A stretch of 64,000 nucleotides of DNA, taken from NCBI RefSeq assembly GCF_040196175.1, contig NZ_JBEFNF010000007.1, positions 62,001 through 126,000 of the forward strand. Reading direction: 5' to 3'. This stretch comes from Halospina sp040196175 (lineage in GTDB: Bacteria; Pseudomonadota; Gammaproteobacteria; Pseudomonadales; Oleiphilaceae). The notes below the pieces were generated by a model, which worked only from the letters and a program-made list of their open reading frames with translations, searched no databases and was not told the origin of the DNA. The translations under genes and the position numbers were made by a program. This document shows, in pieces, positions 33,481-42,485 of the stretch; the first letter of the stretch is position 1; each line of letters opens with the position of its first letter.

Positions 33481-34092
33481 GTGAGCGACCAAATTGTCTG
33501 GCATGATCACAAGATTTCGCGCACCGAGCGCGCCAGTATCAAATACCAGCATCCCTGCCTGCTGTGGTTCACCGGGCTGTCAGGTTCAGGCAAGTCCACA
33601 ATAGCTAATGCCCTGGACGTCGCGCTGCATAAACAGGGCTATCACACCTTCCTGCTGGATGGTGACAATGTTCGCCACGGCCTCAATCGTGATCTCGGAT
33701 TCTCCAACGAGGACCGGGAAGAGAACATCCGGCGCATCGGGGAAGTCAGCAAGCTGTTCGCGGACGCCGGCCTGATCGTGCTCAGTGCTTTCATTTCTCC
33801 CTTTGCCAGCGACCGCCGGCTGATACGCAACATGTTCCCTGCTGGCGAATTCATCGAGGTCTTCATGGACACGCCGCTTGCCACCTGTGAGAAACGCGAC
33901 CCCAAAGGCCTTTACCAGCGGGCGCGCAGCGGCGAGATCCGGGACTTCACCGGCATTGACTCCCCTTACGAAGCGCCGGCGCACCCGGAAATCACGCTGG
34001 ACACCTCCAACCTGAGCGTGGATGCCTGCGTTGACAACCTGCTCTCCTACCTCAAAGAGCGTGACCTGCTCAAACAAAGGGATGACACCTGA
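33481..34092 (+). CDS. cysC: Adenylyl-sulfate (APS) kinase
   Basis: Phosphorylates APS to PAPS in sulfate assimilation. The P-loop is WFTGLSGSGKSTIANAL. The FLLDGDNVRHGLNRDLGFS segment and DREENIRRIGEVSKLFADAG are family hallmarks, and FVDTPL appears as EVFMDTPLATCE. GTG 33481 (MSDQIVWHDHKI) is preferred to ATG 33430 because AAGGA stands at normal spacing and relatives begin at this point. Length 203 aa. Five bases separate it from the SLC13 permease gene, so the two are likely co-transcribed, which hints that the permease carries sulfate. Confidence 0.93.
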   Translation: MSDQIVWHDHKISRTERASIKYQHPCLLWFTGLSGSGKSTIANALDVALHKQGYHTFLLDGDNVRHGLNRDLGFSNEDREENIRRIGEVSKLFADAGLIVLSAFISPFASDRRLIRNMFPAGEFIEVFMDTPLATCEKRDPKGLYQRARSGEIRDFTGIDSPYEAPAHPEITLDTSNLSVDACVDNLLSYLKERDLLKQRDDT

Positions 34093-34097
34093 CCACT

Positions 34098-35870
34098 ATG
34101 GAATGGGAAGCGGCGTTTACCCTGGCCACCCTGGTCACGGTTCTAAGCACCCTGATCTTCACTCGTCTGTCCGCGGACCTCGTGCTGATGACGGCGATGG
34201 CGGTCATGCTGATTCTGGGCATTCTTTCCCCGGCCCAGGCGCTCGCCGGATTTTCCAACCCGGGGGTGGTCACCATCGCCACTCTTTATGTCGTCGCGGC
34301 CGGGCTCAAGGAAACTGGCGCTATACAGTGGCTGGCCCGCCACCTTCTGGGTCACCCCTCGGGTACCTGGCGGGCCCAGGCACGGCTTGTTGTCCCCACT
34401 GGCCTGATGAGCGCCTTCATGAACAACACGGCTGTAGTGGCCATGTTCATCCCGGCAGTCCAGGACTGGGCGCAGCGCTTGGGCATTCCCGCATCACGGC
34501 TTCTGCTGCCACTGAGTTACGCCGCCATTCTCGGCGGGACCTGCACATTGATCGGGACCAGTACCAATCTGGTGGTCGACGGCCTGCTCCAGTCCCGGCT
34601 GGGGATCCAGCTTGGCCTCTTCGAGCTGGCCTGGGTGGGGTTGCCGCTGCTGCTGATCGGCGGCACGTTTCTGGTGCTTTTCGCCAACCGTATGTTGCCC
34701 GACCGCGGAGGCATCAGCGAGGACCTCGACGCCGTTCGCGAATACGGCGTCGAGGTGGAAGTCGATGAAAAGGGCCCGCTGACCGGCAAAACAGTTGCCT
34801 CAGCGGGGCTCCGCGCCCTCAATTATGGTTATCTCACAGAGATTGAGCGTGACGGCCACCTGATTTCGCCGGTCGAACCCACGCGCGACCTTAAGGGAGG
34901 AGACCATCTGTATTTCGTGGGCGCCCCCGAATGTGCCAGCGAGCTGCGCCGCATTCAGGGGTTGCGGCCCGCCAATGTCAATGTTCAGAAGCTGGAGCTG
35001 GCCAACCATCAGCGCTGTCTCGTGGAGGTTGTTCTCGGGCCAGAGTTTGCAGGATTGGGGCAGACTGTGCGCGAGAGCCGCTTCCGCTCGCGGTTCAATG
35101 CCGCCATTCTGTCGGTTTCACGCGAAGGCAAGCGGGTTTCCGGCAAGCTGGGTGACATCCGCCTGCGCATGGGCGATACCCTGCTGCTTGAGGCCAGCCA
35201 CGAGTTCGTGGAACAGTACCGCTTCCGTCGTGATTTCCTGCTGGTAAGCGCGCTCAACGACTCGACGCCGCCGGACTTCAGCCGCGCCCCGGCAGCTCTG
35301 GCCATTCTTGCGGGCATGGTGGCGCTGAGCGCCAGCGGCCTGCTCAGCATCATGGAAGCGGCCTTTCTGGCCGGAGGGTCCATGATCCTGTTCGGCTGCA
35401 CCAGCGCCTCGCGCGCCCGCCGAAGTCTGGACCTGCCAGTGCTGGTGGTTATCGCCTCATCCTTCGCTCTGGGCAATGCCATGGATGAAACCGGCGCTGC
35501 CCAGTGGGTGGCCGGCAGCCTTCTGGGAAGCGGTGACCTCTCACCCTGGGTCGCTCTGGCTATTGTCTACCTGCTGACGGCGCTGTTCACCGAAGTCATC
35601 ACCAATAACGCAGCAGCCGTACTCATGTTCCCAATCGCTCTCGCTCTGTCCGAGCAGTTGGGGGTGAACTTCCTGCCATTTGCCATCGCGGTCATGTTTG
35701 CCGCCAGCGCCAGCTTCATTACACCGCTGGGCTACCAGACCAATCTCATGGTCTACGGCCCTGGCCGGTACCGTTTCACGGACTACATGCGTATGGGCGT
35801 GCCACTGAGTCTGTTGGTTGCCGCCACCGCCATCACGCTGATCCCCCAGATCTGGGGGTTCCACGGCTGA
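34098..35870 (+). CDS. SLC13-family permease with TrkA-C (RCK-C) domains
   Basis: Inner-membrane transporter, 590 aa. Multiple hydrophobic helices flank a central soluble region (roughly residues 205-380) with two TrkA-C-like domains, recognised around SAGLRALNYGYLTEIERDG and GQTVRESRFRSRFNAAIL. The anion-transporter signatures are MSAFMNNTAVVAMFIP and the matching VITNNAAAVLMFPIALA in the second half. This domain layout is found in sulfate or sodium/sulfate symporters such as SLT-type proteins. Coupling to cysC supports sulfate as substrate, but other anions are possible. Confidence 0.85.
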   Translation: MEWEAAFTLATLVTVLSTLIFTRLSADLVLMTAMAVMLILGILSPAQALAGFSNPGVVTIATLYVVAAGLKETGAIQWLARHLLGHPSGTWRAQARLVVPTGLMSAFMNNTAVVAMFIPAVQDWAQRLGIPASRLLLPLSYAAILGGTCTLIGTSTNLVVDGLLQSRLGIQLGLFELAWVGLPLLLIGGTFLVLFANRMLPDRGGISEDLDAVREYGVEVEVDEKGPLTGKTVASAGLRALNYGYLTEIERDGHLISPVEPTRDLKGGDHLYFVGAPECASELRRIQGLRPANVNVQKLELANHQRCLVEVVLGPEFAGLGQTVRESRFRSRFNAAILSVSREGKRVSGKLGDIRLRMGDTLLLEASHEFVEQYRFRRDFLLVSALNDSTPPDFSRAPAALAILAGMVALSASGLLSIMEAAFLAGGSMILFGCTSASRARRSLDLPVLVVIASSFALGNAMDETGAAQWVAGSLLGSGDLSPWVALAIVYLLTALFTEVITNNAAAVLMFPIALALSEQLGVNFLPFAIAVMFAASASFITPLGYQTNLMVYGPGRYRFTDYMRMGVPLSLLVAATAITLIPQIWGFHG

Positions 35871-35875
35871 CCCGC

Positions 35876-37066
35876 CTACCGGCGCGCCACCTGATACGTG
35901 AATCGCCGCCACAGCCACTCGGCAGGTCCAGTGCGCCAGTACCGAAGCCACAGTGGCGCAAGCACCAGTAACACCAGCCAGACCGCTAAAACGAACTGCA
36001 GCTGAACCAGCCGGGGCGTGGCCTCAAAGCGCCCGCCAGTGTAGAAAAACGCTGTTCCCAGAACGGAACACAGCAAGTAGGCACTGAGCGCAACCTTGCC
36101 GACGGCCCTGACGCGCTCAGTAACCCCTTTCAGGAACCCCCGCCGGAGCGCCAGCATCACCAGCGATGCCCACCCCAGTGATACCAGAGGCCCCGCCCAG
36201 AGATTGAACTGACGACCCGCATAAAGCGATTCCGCCATCCGCCACTCATGGGTCATGTTGTAGAGAACGCCCCACTGACATAAGGGCAGACCGAGGCCGA
36301 ACCCCAGCAGCGCAAGGCGGCGATAGGGCGATTCCGGCCAGCTCCCGGAAAAAAAGCCACTACGGTAAAGAGCCATACCCACCAGCATCAGTGCCAGCAC
36401 ACGCCACCCCGACTCAGTCACCAGCATGCTCGGCCAGCTTTCGAAGAGGACCATCAGCCGATGCTCAAACTGAGCGGCCCAACCTCCCCGGTAAGCCTCA
36501 ATCTCCTGCTGCACGAGAGTGGAGTCGGCGCTCCAGAACTGTTCGCGGAAGGCCTGATACTCATCAGCCGGAATCCAGTTCAGTATTCCGCTCATCAGCA
36601 GCCCAAAGGCGAAAGGAACCAGATAGAACAGCAATGCCCACCCCATGAGCCGGGCGGGCGGCAGATGCCTGAATCGCGCTGCAATGACCCCCACAACGGC
36701 ATACAACAACAGAATGTCGCCGTACCAGATGAACACCAGATGGACCAGCCCAATGACACCCAGTGCCCCCATTCGACGTCGTATCAAACGACCCGCTTGA
36801 AGCCCCTCAGCGGCAAGCCGGTCACCCTGAATGACCAGTCCTGCCCCGAAAAGCGCTGCCAGTAATGGCATGAAACTGTATTCAAACAGAAGGTGGGAGA
36901 CGAACCAGACCCAGAATTGCGCGCCCTCAAAGCTGCCAGTGACGCCAGGATTCAGCTGGGCGGTTGACACTTCCGCAAAGGTACGAACATTGACCACGAG
37001 GATGCCAAGAATGGCCAGGCCACGCAGCACATCGAGGCTGGGGAGACGGTTCGGAGGCTTAGACAT
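35876..37066 (-). CDS. DUF418 family membrane protein
   Basis: Polytopic membrane protein, 396 aa, with about eight to ten predicted helices. The start RLPSLDVLRGLAILGILVVN is the DUF418/heparan-acetyltransferase-like opening, and the C-terminal quarter is the DUF418 region. Relatives such as YeiB are of unknown function, possibly acyl transfer or transport at the inner membrane. It is convergent with the SLC13 permease, its stop lying 5 bp from that gene's end, and divergent from the ElyC-like gene. Confidence 0.82.
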   Translation of the reverse strand: MSKPPNRLPSLDVLRGLAILGILVVNVRTFAEVSTAQLNPGVTGSFEGAQFWVWFVSHLLFEYSFMPLLAALFGAGLVIQGDRLAAEGLQAGRLIRRRMGALGVIGLVHLVFIWYGDILLLYAVVGVIAARFRHLPPARLMGWALLFYLVPFAFGLLMSGILNWIPADEYQAFREQFWSADSTLVQQEIEAYRGGWAAQFEHRLMVLFESWPSMLVTESGWRVLALMLVGMALYRSGFFSGSWPESPYRRLALLGFGLGLPLCQWGVLYNMTHEWRMAESLYAGRQFNLWAGPLVSLGWASLVMLALRRGFLKGVTERVRAVGKVALSAYLLCSVLGTAFFYTGGRFEATPRLVQLQFVLAVWLVLLVLAPLWLRYWRTGPAEWLWRRFTYQVARR

Positions 37067-37139
37067 GCCCCAATTCTGATGGGCCCACCCGTAGTGTCAA
37101 ATATTTCCCGCATGGAACAGGATCGGGTACCCTTCCCGT

Positions 37140-37901
37140 ATGCTGCTGACGAAACTTATTGCCGCCTTTTTAAGCCCCCTGCCACTGGTCTGCCTGATCC
37201 TTTTAATGGCAGGTCTCCTGCGCCTGCTGAGACGCACTCGTCTTGCGGCCACCGCCGCCGGCCTGGCTGTCATCCTGTTTCTGGTGTTCTCTGTCGAGCC
37301 CTTGGCCCGCTGGCTGATCCTGCCCCTCGAAACCCGCTACGATCCCGTCAGCCAGCCGCAAGCCTTCCGCGACATCCGCTGGATACTGGTTCTGGGGTCC
37401 AGCGCCTCTGGGGATGCCGACGCACCACCGACGACCCGACTCAGCGGCATTGCCAGTCTCCGCCTTGCCGAAGGGCTGCGACTGCAACGCGCACTGCCCG
37501 AGAGTACCCTGGTGCTCTCCGGGGGCAGCGTCTTCGGCAGCGCCCCCAGCGCCACCGTCATGAGCCGTGCTGCCATCGCTATGGGGGCGGATCCGGAGCG
37601 CCTGCGCATTCACCCCAATCCCCGCAACACCCGTGAGGAGGCTGAATTCATGCGCGAGGCCGCAGGCAACGACCCCTTCCTTTTGGTCACATCCGCGTCG
37701 CATATGCCACGGGCCATGCTGCTCAATCGCAAGGCTGGCCTTAACCCGATTCCGGCGCCCACCGCCCGCCGTGCCGCAGGCACTGCCGTGGCGAATGACC
37801 CCGCCTACTGGCTGCCTTCCGCCCAGGCTTTGGAGATGAGTGAGAGCGCCATCCATGAGTACCTGGGGATTGCCTGGGCCTGGCTCCAGGGGCATATCTG
37901 A
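37140..37901 (+). CDS. YdcF/ElyC-family (DUF218) envelope protein
   Basis: Inner-membrane protein of 253 aa with two N-terminal helices (LIAAFLSPLPLVCLILLMAG and the next) and a DUF218 domain: WILVLGSSAS, STLVLSGGSVFGSAPSATVM, NTREEAEFM and LLVTSASHMPRAMLL. ElyC in E. coli affects peptidoglycan precursor and envelope homeostasis; the exact activity is unknown. It precedes the DUF3047 gene with a two-base gap, so the two probably share a transcript. Confidence 0.83.
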   Translation: MLLTKLIAAFLSPLPLVCLILLMAGLLRLLRRTRLAATAAGLAVILFLVFSVEPLARWLILPLETRYDPVSQPQAFRDIRWILVLGSSASGDADAPPTTRLSGIASLRLAEGLRLQRALPESTLVLSGGSVFGSAPSATVMSRAAIAMGADPERLRIHPNPRNTREEAEFMREAAGNDPFLLVTSASHMPRAMLLNRKAGLNPIPAPTARRAAGTAVANDPAYWLPSAQALEMSESAIHEYLGIAWAWLQGHI

Positions 37902-37903
37902 GG

Positions 37904-38551
37904 ATGGGGCGAGCTGTACTGATTATCCTGATTCTACTCAGTACGCCCAGTATGGCGGATCAAACCTTTTCCCCCGAGGCCATTGCCGGGTGGCAGCATC
38001 ACAGCTTCGCAGGCAAAACCGATTACGAGCTGGTAACAGTGGATGGCCGCGAAGCGGTGCGCGCGACCTGCAAAGCTGGCACGGCATCAGGGCTCTATCT
38101 TGAAGAATCGATCAATCTCGACGAAACGCCCATTATCGAGTGGCGCTGGCGGGTGGAATCCGTCTATAGCGGCATCGACGAACGCAGCCGGGACGGTGAC
38201 GACTTTCCTGCCCGGATCTACGCGGTCCACGAGCCAACCTGGCTGCGTTGGAAAACACGAGCGCTCAACTACGTATGGGCCAGCACAGAGCCTGAAGGCA
38301 GCAGCTGGACCAACCCTTTCCAGTCCCGTGCCCGGATGATCGCGGTCGACTCAGGAAAAGCCGGCGGAGAGAATCAGTGGCAGACCGTCACAAGGAACCT
38401 TCGGGCGGATTTCAAAGAACAGCATGGCGAGGTCCCGGAGCGCATTACGGCTCTGGCCATCATGACTGATTGCGACAACCACAAAGGCCAGACCCGCGCC
38501 TGGTACGGCCGGATCCAGCTGCGAAGTGCCGGCAACCGTGTGGCGGATTGA
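37904..38551 (+). CDS. DUF3047 family secreted protein
   Basis: Putative periplasmic protein of 215 aa with a signal peptide (AVLIILILLSTPSMA, cleavage after SMA). The mature part matches DUF3047: LETP-like DETPIIEWRWRVE, DDFPARIYAVH, ALNYVWAS, and ALAIMTDCDNHKGQTRAWYG near the end. The function is unknown. The beta-rich sequence and Trp/Asp conservation suggest a jelly-roll or ligand-binding fold. It closely follows the ElyC-like gene. Confidence 0.85.
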   Translation: MGRAVLIILILLSTPSMADQTFSPEAIAGWQHHSFAGKTDYELVTVDGREAVRATCKAGTASGLYLEESINLDETPIIEWRWRVESVYSGIDERSRDGDDFPARIYAVHEPTWLRWKTRALNYVWASTEPEGSSWTNPFQSRARMIAVDSGKAGGENQWQTVTRNLRADFKEQHGEVPERITALAIMTDCDNHKGQTRAWYGRIQLRSAGNRVAD

Positions 38552-38627
38552 ATAACGATCGTGAGTTAACGACCGCCATTAACGCCACCGGTATGGGGAA
38601 GACGTGCGCGGGCTCGGAGCAGGCGGC

Positions 38628-39140
38628 TCAGTGGCTCTGCTGCTCCGCCTCGCCCGCCTGCTCCTGACGGCGACGCTCAAGCGCCTGTTGATAGATGGCG
38701 TCGAAGTTGACCGGGGCCAGCATCAGCGGCGGGAAGCTGCCCTTGGTGACCAGCGTATCGACCGACTCGCGCGCATAGGGGAAGAGCACGTTGGGGCAAT
38801 AGGCACCCAGCATCTGGCCCAGGCGACCCTCGTCGAAGTTGCGCACCACGAAGATTCCTGACTGCTGCACTTCCACGATATAGGCGGTTTGCTCACCGAT
38901 CTTGGCCGTCAGGGTCAGCTGCAGTACAACTTCGTACTGGTCTTCTCCCAGCGCGGTATGGCTGGTATTGAGGTCCATGCTGACCTCGGGCTTCCACTGC
39001 TCCCGGAAGATACTGGGCGTGTTCGGTGCCTCAAAGGAGCTGTCCTTGATGTAGACGCGCTGCAGTGCGAATTGTGGCTGGTTGTCATCGCCCTGCTGAG
39101 CACCCGCGGCGCCAGCCTGTGTCTCGTTATTCTCCGCCAT
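38628..39140 (-). CDS. secB: Protein-export chaperone SecB
   Basis: Tetrameric cytosolic chaperone that keeps precursors unfolded and hands them to SecA. Diagnostic stretches are QRVYIKDSSFEAPNTP, the sheet TAYIVEVQQSGIFVV, and YCPNVLFPYARESVDTLV. Its 170 aa include an N-terminal Gln/Gly-rich extension and a C-terminal Glu/Gln tail. AGGAAT stands before the start. It sits upstream of nothing on its own strand except noncoding sequence, and follows the rhodanese gene in the usual grxC-secB type neighbourhood, though no glutaredoxin gene is present here. Confidence 0.95.
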   Translation of the reverse strand: MAENNETQAGAAGAQQGDDNQPQFALQRVYIKDSSFEAPNTPSIFREQWKPEVSMDLNTSHTALGEDQYEVVLQLTLTAKIGEQTAYIVEVQQSGIFVVRNFDEGRLGQMLGAYCPNVLFPYARESVDTLVTKGSFPPLMLAPVNFDAIYQQALERRRQEQAGEAEQQSH

Positions 39141-39208
39141 TGCGTTATTCCTGTGTGCTGTTGCTGCCAGGGCCGCCGATCCGGCCCATTATGTCACCGG
39201 CGGGCTGT

Positions 39209-39625
39209 TTACTTGGTGACCGGTAAATTGGCGTTCCGCCACTCCACCATACCACCCGTAAGCCTCGCCACCTGAAGCTCCTCACGATTGGGAATCTCCT
39301 TAACGGCCATGCCCGAATGCTGGCCCGCCTTGTCCGCGAGGATAATCAGTTTGTCCTTGTGTTTCCGGAGCTGGTTCCCACTTTCTTTAAGTTTCGCCAT
39401 GGGAATGTGCTCGGCGCCACGGATGTGGCCTTCAGAAAACTCTTTCTTCTCGCGGACATCGACCACCACGGCCTCATCCCGATTCAGCATGAGCACGGCC
39501 TCCTGCGGTGCCACCTTACGCCCCGCGCGACTGCTTTCCACCCAGAAAAGCGCCAGCAGCAGTACAAAAAAGGCACTGACAAGAATCCAGTGATTGAGGG
39601 CAAATTCGAATATCTGTTGGATCAT
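39209..39625 (-). CDS. Membrane-anchored rhodanese-like protein lacking catalytic Cys
   Basis: YibN-like protein, about 138 aa: one N-terminal membrane helix (WILVSAFFVLLLALFWV) and a rhodanese domain (VVVDVREKKEFSEGHIRGA, ARLTGGMVEW). In the active-site loop, where sulfurtransferases have Cys, it reads LADKAGQHSG, so Asp replaces the nucleophile. Sulfur transfer is therefore unlikely and a binding role is more probable. ATG 39625 is chosen because the ten residues upstream are not conserved and GGAGA is nearby. It is next to secB and divergent from gpmI, the normal arrangement in related genomes. Confidence 0.88.
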   Translation of the reverse strand: MIQQIFEFALNHWILVSAFFVLLLALFWVESSRAGRKVAPQEAVLMLNRDEAVVVDVREKKEFSEGHIRGAEHIPMAKLKESGNQLRKHKDKLIILADKAGQHSGMAVKEIPNREELQVARLTGGMVEWRNANLPVTK

Positions 39626-39779
39626 TCTCCGCCACACCTGTGTGCGGGCCAACCTGGCCCTGTTCGTTCAGCGGCGATTATACACAGGGCCCGGCGGCGA
39701 CGACAGGTGCGCCAATGGCCGGGGCGTACGTAATCAGGTTAGAATCAGGGCCTTTCGAGGCAACCCGGAACCCGACGAC

Positions 39780-41330
39780 ATGAGTGACAGACGTCAGACA
39801 ACCGCGCTCATCATCATGGATGGCTGGGGCCAGCGCGAGCCCACCGATGACAACGCCGTCAGTCTTGCCCAAACCCCGGCGTGGGACCGGCTCTGGTCGC
39901 AATGCCCGCGGACGCTGCTGAATACCGACGGTCTCGCCGTGGGACTACCCGAGGGCCAGATGGGCAACTCCGAGGTCGGCCACATGAACCTGGGTGCAGG
40001 GCGCGTGGTCTACCAGAGCCTGACCCGCATCAGCCGCGACATTGATAATGGCGCCCTGGCAGAGAACCCGGCATTGGGCGGCGCCATCCGCGGCGCCATT
40101 GCAGCGGACGGCGCGGTTCATGTGATGGGGCTGCTCTCCCCTGGCGGCGTACACAGCCACGAGGAGCACCTTTTCGCTGCCTGTCGCATGGCCATGGAAC
40201 AGGGCGCGCGCCGTGTCTATATCCACGCCTTTCTGGACGGCCGGGATATGCCACCGCGCAGTGCCCGCCAATCGCTGGAAAAAGCGGACGAGCTGCTGCG
40301 TGAAGCCGGCGTGGGCCGTGTTGCGTCGGTTATCGGGCGCTACTTCGCTATGGACCGAGACACCAACTGGGACCGCATCGAAAAGGCTTACAACCTGCTC
40401 ACCCTGGGCGAGGCCGAACACCGCGCCGATTCCGCCGTGCAAGCACTGAAAGCTGCCTATGAGCGGGGCGAGGACGATGAATTCGTCACCAGCAGCGTGA
40501 TCGCGGCGCAAAACGAATCGCCGGTCACCATTGATGATGGCGACGCGGTCCTGTTCATGAACTTCCGCGCTGACCGCGCCCGCCAGCTGGCACACACCTT
40601 TGTGGACCAGGATTTCAGTGGTTTCAAACGCCGCAGCGAACCACGCCTGTCGGACTTCGTGATGCTGACGGAATACGAGGCCAACCTTGATACCAGTTGT
40701 GCCTACCCGCCCGAGCCGCTGCCTAACATGCTAGGCGAATACGCCAGCAATCTGGGACTGAAACAGCTGCGCATCGCGGAAACCGAGAAATACGCCCACG
40801 TCACCTTTTTCTTCAATGGCGGGCGTGAGGAACCTTTCGCGGGCGAGGAGCGCATTCTGGTCCCATCCCCCAAGGTCGCCACCTACGACCTCCAGCCGGA
40901 AATGAGCGCCCCGGAAGTGACCAGGCGCCTGGTTGAGGCGATCAACAGCGGTCAGTACGACCTGGTGATCTGCAATTACGCCAATTGTGACATGGTAGGC
41001 CACTCCGGCAGCATCGAAGCGGCGACCAAAGCGGCTGAGGCCGTGGACAAAAGCGTCGGCCAGGTCCTGGAAGCCCTTGAAGCCAATGGCGGCCAGGCTC
41101 TGGTCACCGCCGATCACGGCAACTGTGAGCAGATGCGTGATGCCGCAACCGGCCAGCCCCATACGGCGCATACCACCCTGCCCGTTCCGCTGGTTTATGT
41201 CGGCAAGCGTGAGCTCAGCCTGCGGGAGGACGGTGCACTCTGCGACATCGCGCCCTCACTGCTGTCCCTTATGGATCAGCCACAGCCCGCGGAAATGACC
41301 GGCCAGACGCTGATCCAGCCCGGGGCCTGA
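39780..41330 (+). CDS. gpmI: 2,3-bisphosphoglycerate-independent phosphoglycerate mutase
   Basis: Mn-dependent glycolytic enzyme interconverting 3- and 2-phosphoglycerate. The nucleophilic Ser lies in QMGNSEVGHMNLGAGR near residue 65, and ALIIMDGWG near the start provides metal ligands. Later ligands are NYANCDMVGHSG and VTADHGNCEQM. Its 516 aa are the family norm. ATG 39780 begins MSDRRQTT; the open frame upstream of it is not conserved. It is followed by envC with a one-base gap, so gpmI-envC-ctpA-deacetylase probably form an operon. Confidence 0.95.
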   Translation: MSDRRQTTALIIMDGWGQREPTDDNAVSLAQTPAWDRLWSQCPRTLLNTDGLAVGLPEGQMGNSEVGHMNLGAGRVVYQSLTRISRDIDNGALAENPALGGAIRGAIAADGAVHVMGLLSPGGVHSHEEHLFAACRMAMEQGARRVYIHAFLDGRDMPPRSARQSLEKADELLREAGVGRVASVIGRYFAMDRDTNWDRIEKAYNLLTLGEAEHRADSAVQALKAAYERGEDDEFVTSSVIAAQNESPVTIDDGDAVLFMNFRADRARQLAHTFVDQDFSGFKRRSEPRLSDFVMLTEYEANLDTSCAYPPEPLPNMLGEYASNLGLKQLRIAETEKYAHVTFFFNGGREEPFAGEERILVPSPKVATYDLQPEMSAPEVTRRLVEAINSGQYDLVICNYANCDMVGHSGSIEAATKAAEAVDKSVGQVLEALEANGGQALVTADHGNCEQMRDAATGQPHTAHTTLPVPLVYVGKRELSLREDGALCDIAPSLLSLMDQPQPAEMTGQTLIQPGA

Positions 41331-41331
41331 G

Positions 41332-42468
41332 ATGCGACGCGTCGTTCTGGCGATGCTGCTCGGAACGGCGCTTGCGGCTCCGGCACAGGAGGATGAGCAG
41401 GCCGCCCGCGAGCGACTGGATGAGGTAAAACAGGCTATCGAGTCGGTGTCACACTGGCTCGAAACGGCCCGCGCTGACGAGGATGCCCACCTGAGCCGCC
41501 TGCGCGATGCTGAACAAGCCGTCGCCCAAAGCCAGAAGCGACTCAACCGGCTTAACACCGAGGTTGATCACCTGGACGGCAAGCTGGCCGAACTGCAACA
41601 GCGCAATCAGCAACTTGAAGCCGAGGCCGAGCGTGGCCGGGAAACCCTACAGAATGTCGTCCGCTCGGCCTGGCGCCAAGGGGATCAGCCCGCGTTTCAA
41701 CTGTTTTTTTCCCAGCAGGATCCCGGCAAAGCCGCCCGCATGCTGAAGTGGCACCAGCAACTGGGCGACCACACGCGAGCGCAGCTGGCGGATCTCGCCG
41801 ATACTCTGAAAGCGTTGGAACGCAACCGCCAGCAAGCGCAGACCACCCGTGAACAGCTGGCCTCGAAACGCGACCAGGCACGTCAGCAGCGTGACAAGCT
41901 GCAACAACGGCGCCGCGAACGGGAACAGCGGCTGACAGAGCTGCGCGCACGTATCGATGAGCGGGAAAACCGATTAGCCGCCCTCCGTGAGGACCGGCAA
42001 CGTCTGGAAGAACTGATCGAGGAGATGACGGCGTCGATATCAAGCATCGAAGCGCCAGAGGATATCCGGCCATTTGCCGATCTGCATGCTAAACTGCCAT
42101 GGCCGCTGAAAGGAACGGTGAGCAACCATTTCGGCGATGCGGTCGGTAACAGCGGCATGCAGGCCAACGGCATCCGCATCCGCGCGGACAAAGGCACGCC
42201 CGTCAGCGCTGTTCATTACGGCCGCGTTGTGTTTGCCAACTGGTTGCGCGGGTTCGGACTCATGATCATCATAGATCATGGTGACGGCTACATGAGCCTG
42301 TACGGCAACAACGACACCCTGAGCCGTTCGGCGGGTGAATGGGTACAGGCCGGTGAGACGATCGCCCGGACAGGTAACAGCGGCGGTCGTTCGCAATCCG
42401 GTCTTTACTTTGAGATACGCCATAATGGCCAGCCGGAAAACCCCGAAGCCTGGCTCGAACAGCACTGA
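41332..42468 (+). CDS. envC: Murein hydrolase activator EnvC
   Basis: Periplasmic activator of the AmiA/AmiB amidases during septal peptidoglycan splitting. It has a short signal peptide (VVLAMLLGTALAAPAQ), a long coiled coil from about residue 20 to 235 (for example RLRDAEQAVAQSQKRLNRL) and a C-terminal LytM/M23 domain (LYGNNDTLSRSAGEWVQAGE, GLYFEIRHNGQPENP). As in known EnvC proteins the LytM active site looks incomplete: the usual HxH is LYFEIRHN. Its 378 aa are slightly shorter than E. coli EnvC (419). It is followed by ctpA. Confidence 0.93.
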   Translation: MRRVVLAMLLGTALAAPAQEDEQAARERLDEVKQAIESVSHWLETARADEDAHLSRLRDAEQAVAQSQKRLNRLNTEVDHLDGKLAELQQRNQQLEAEAERGRETLQNVVRSAWRQGDQPAFQLFFSQQDPGKAARMLKWHQQLGDHTRAQLADLADTLKALERNRQQAQTTREQLASKRDQARQQRDKLQQRRREREQRLTELRARIDERENRLAALREDRQRLEELIEEMTASISSIEAPEDIRPFADLHAKLPWPLKGTVSNHFGDAVGNSGMQANGIRIRADKGTPVSAVHYGRVVFANWLRGFGLMIIIDHGDGYMSLYGNNDTLSRSAGEWVQAGETIARTGNSGGRSQSGLYFEIRHNGQPENPEAWLEQH

Positions 42469-42485
42469 ACAGGAACGCAGCGCCC

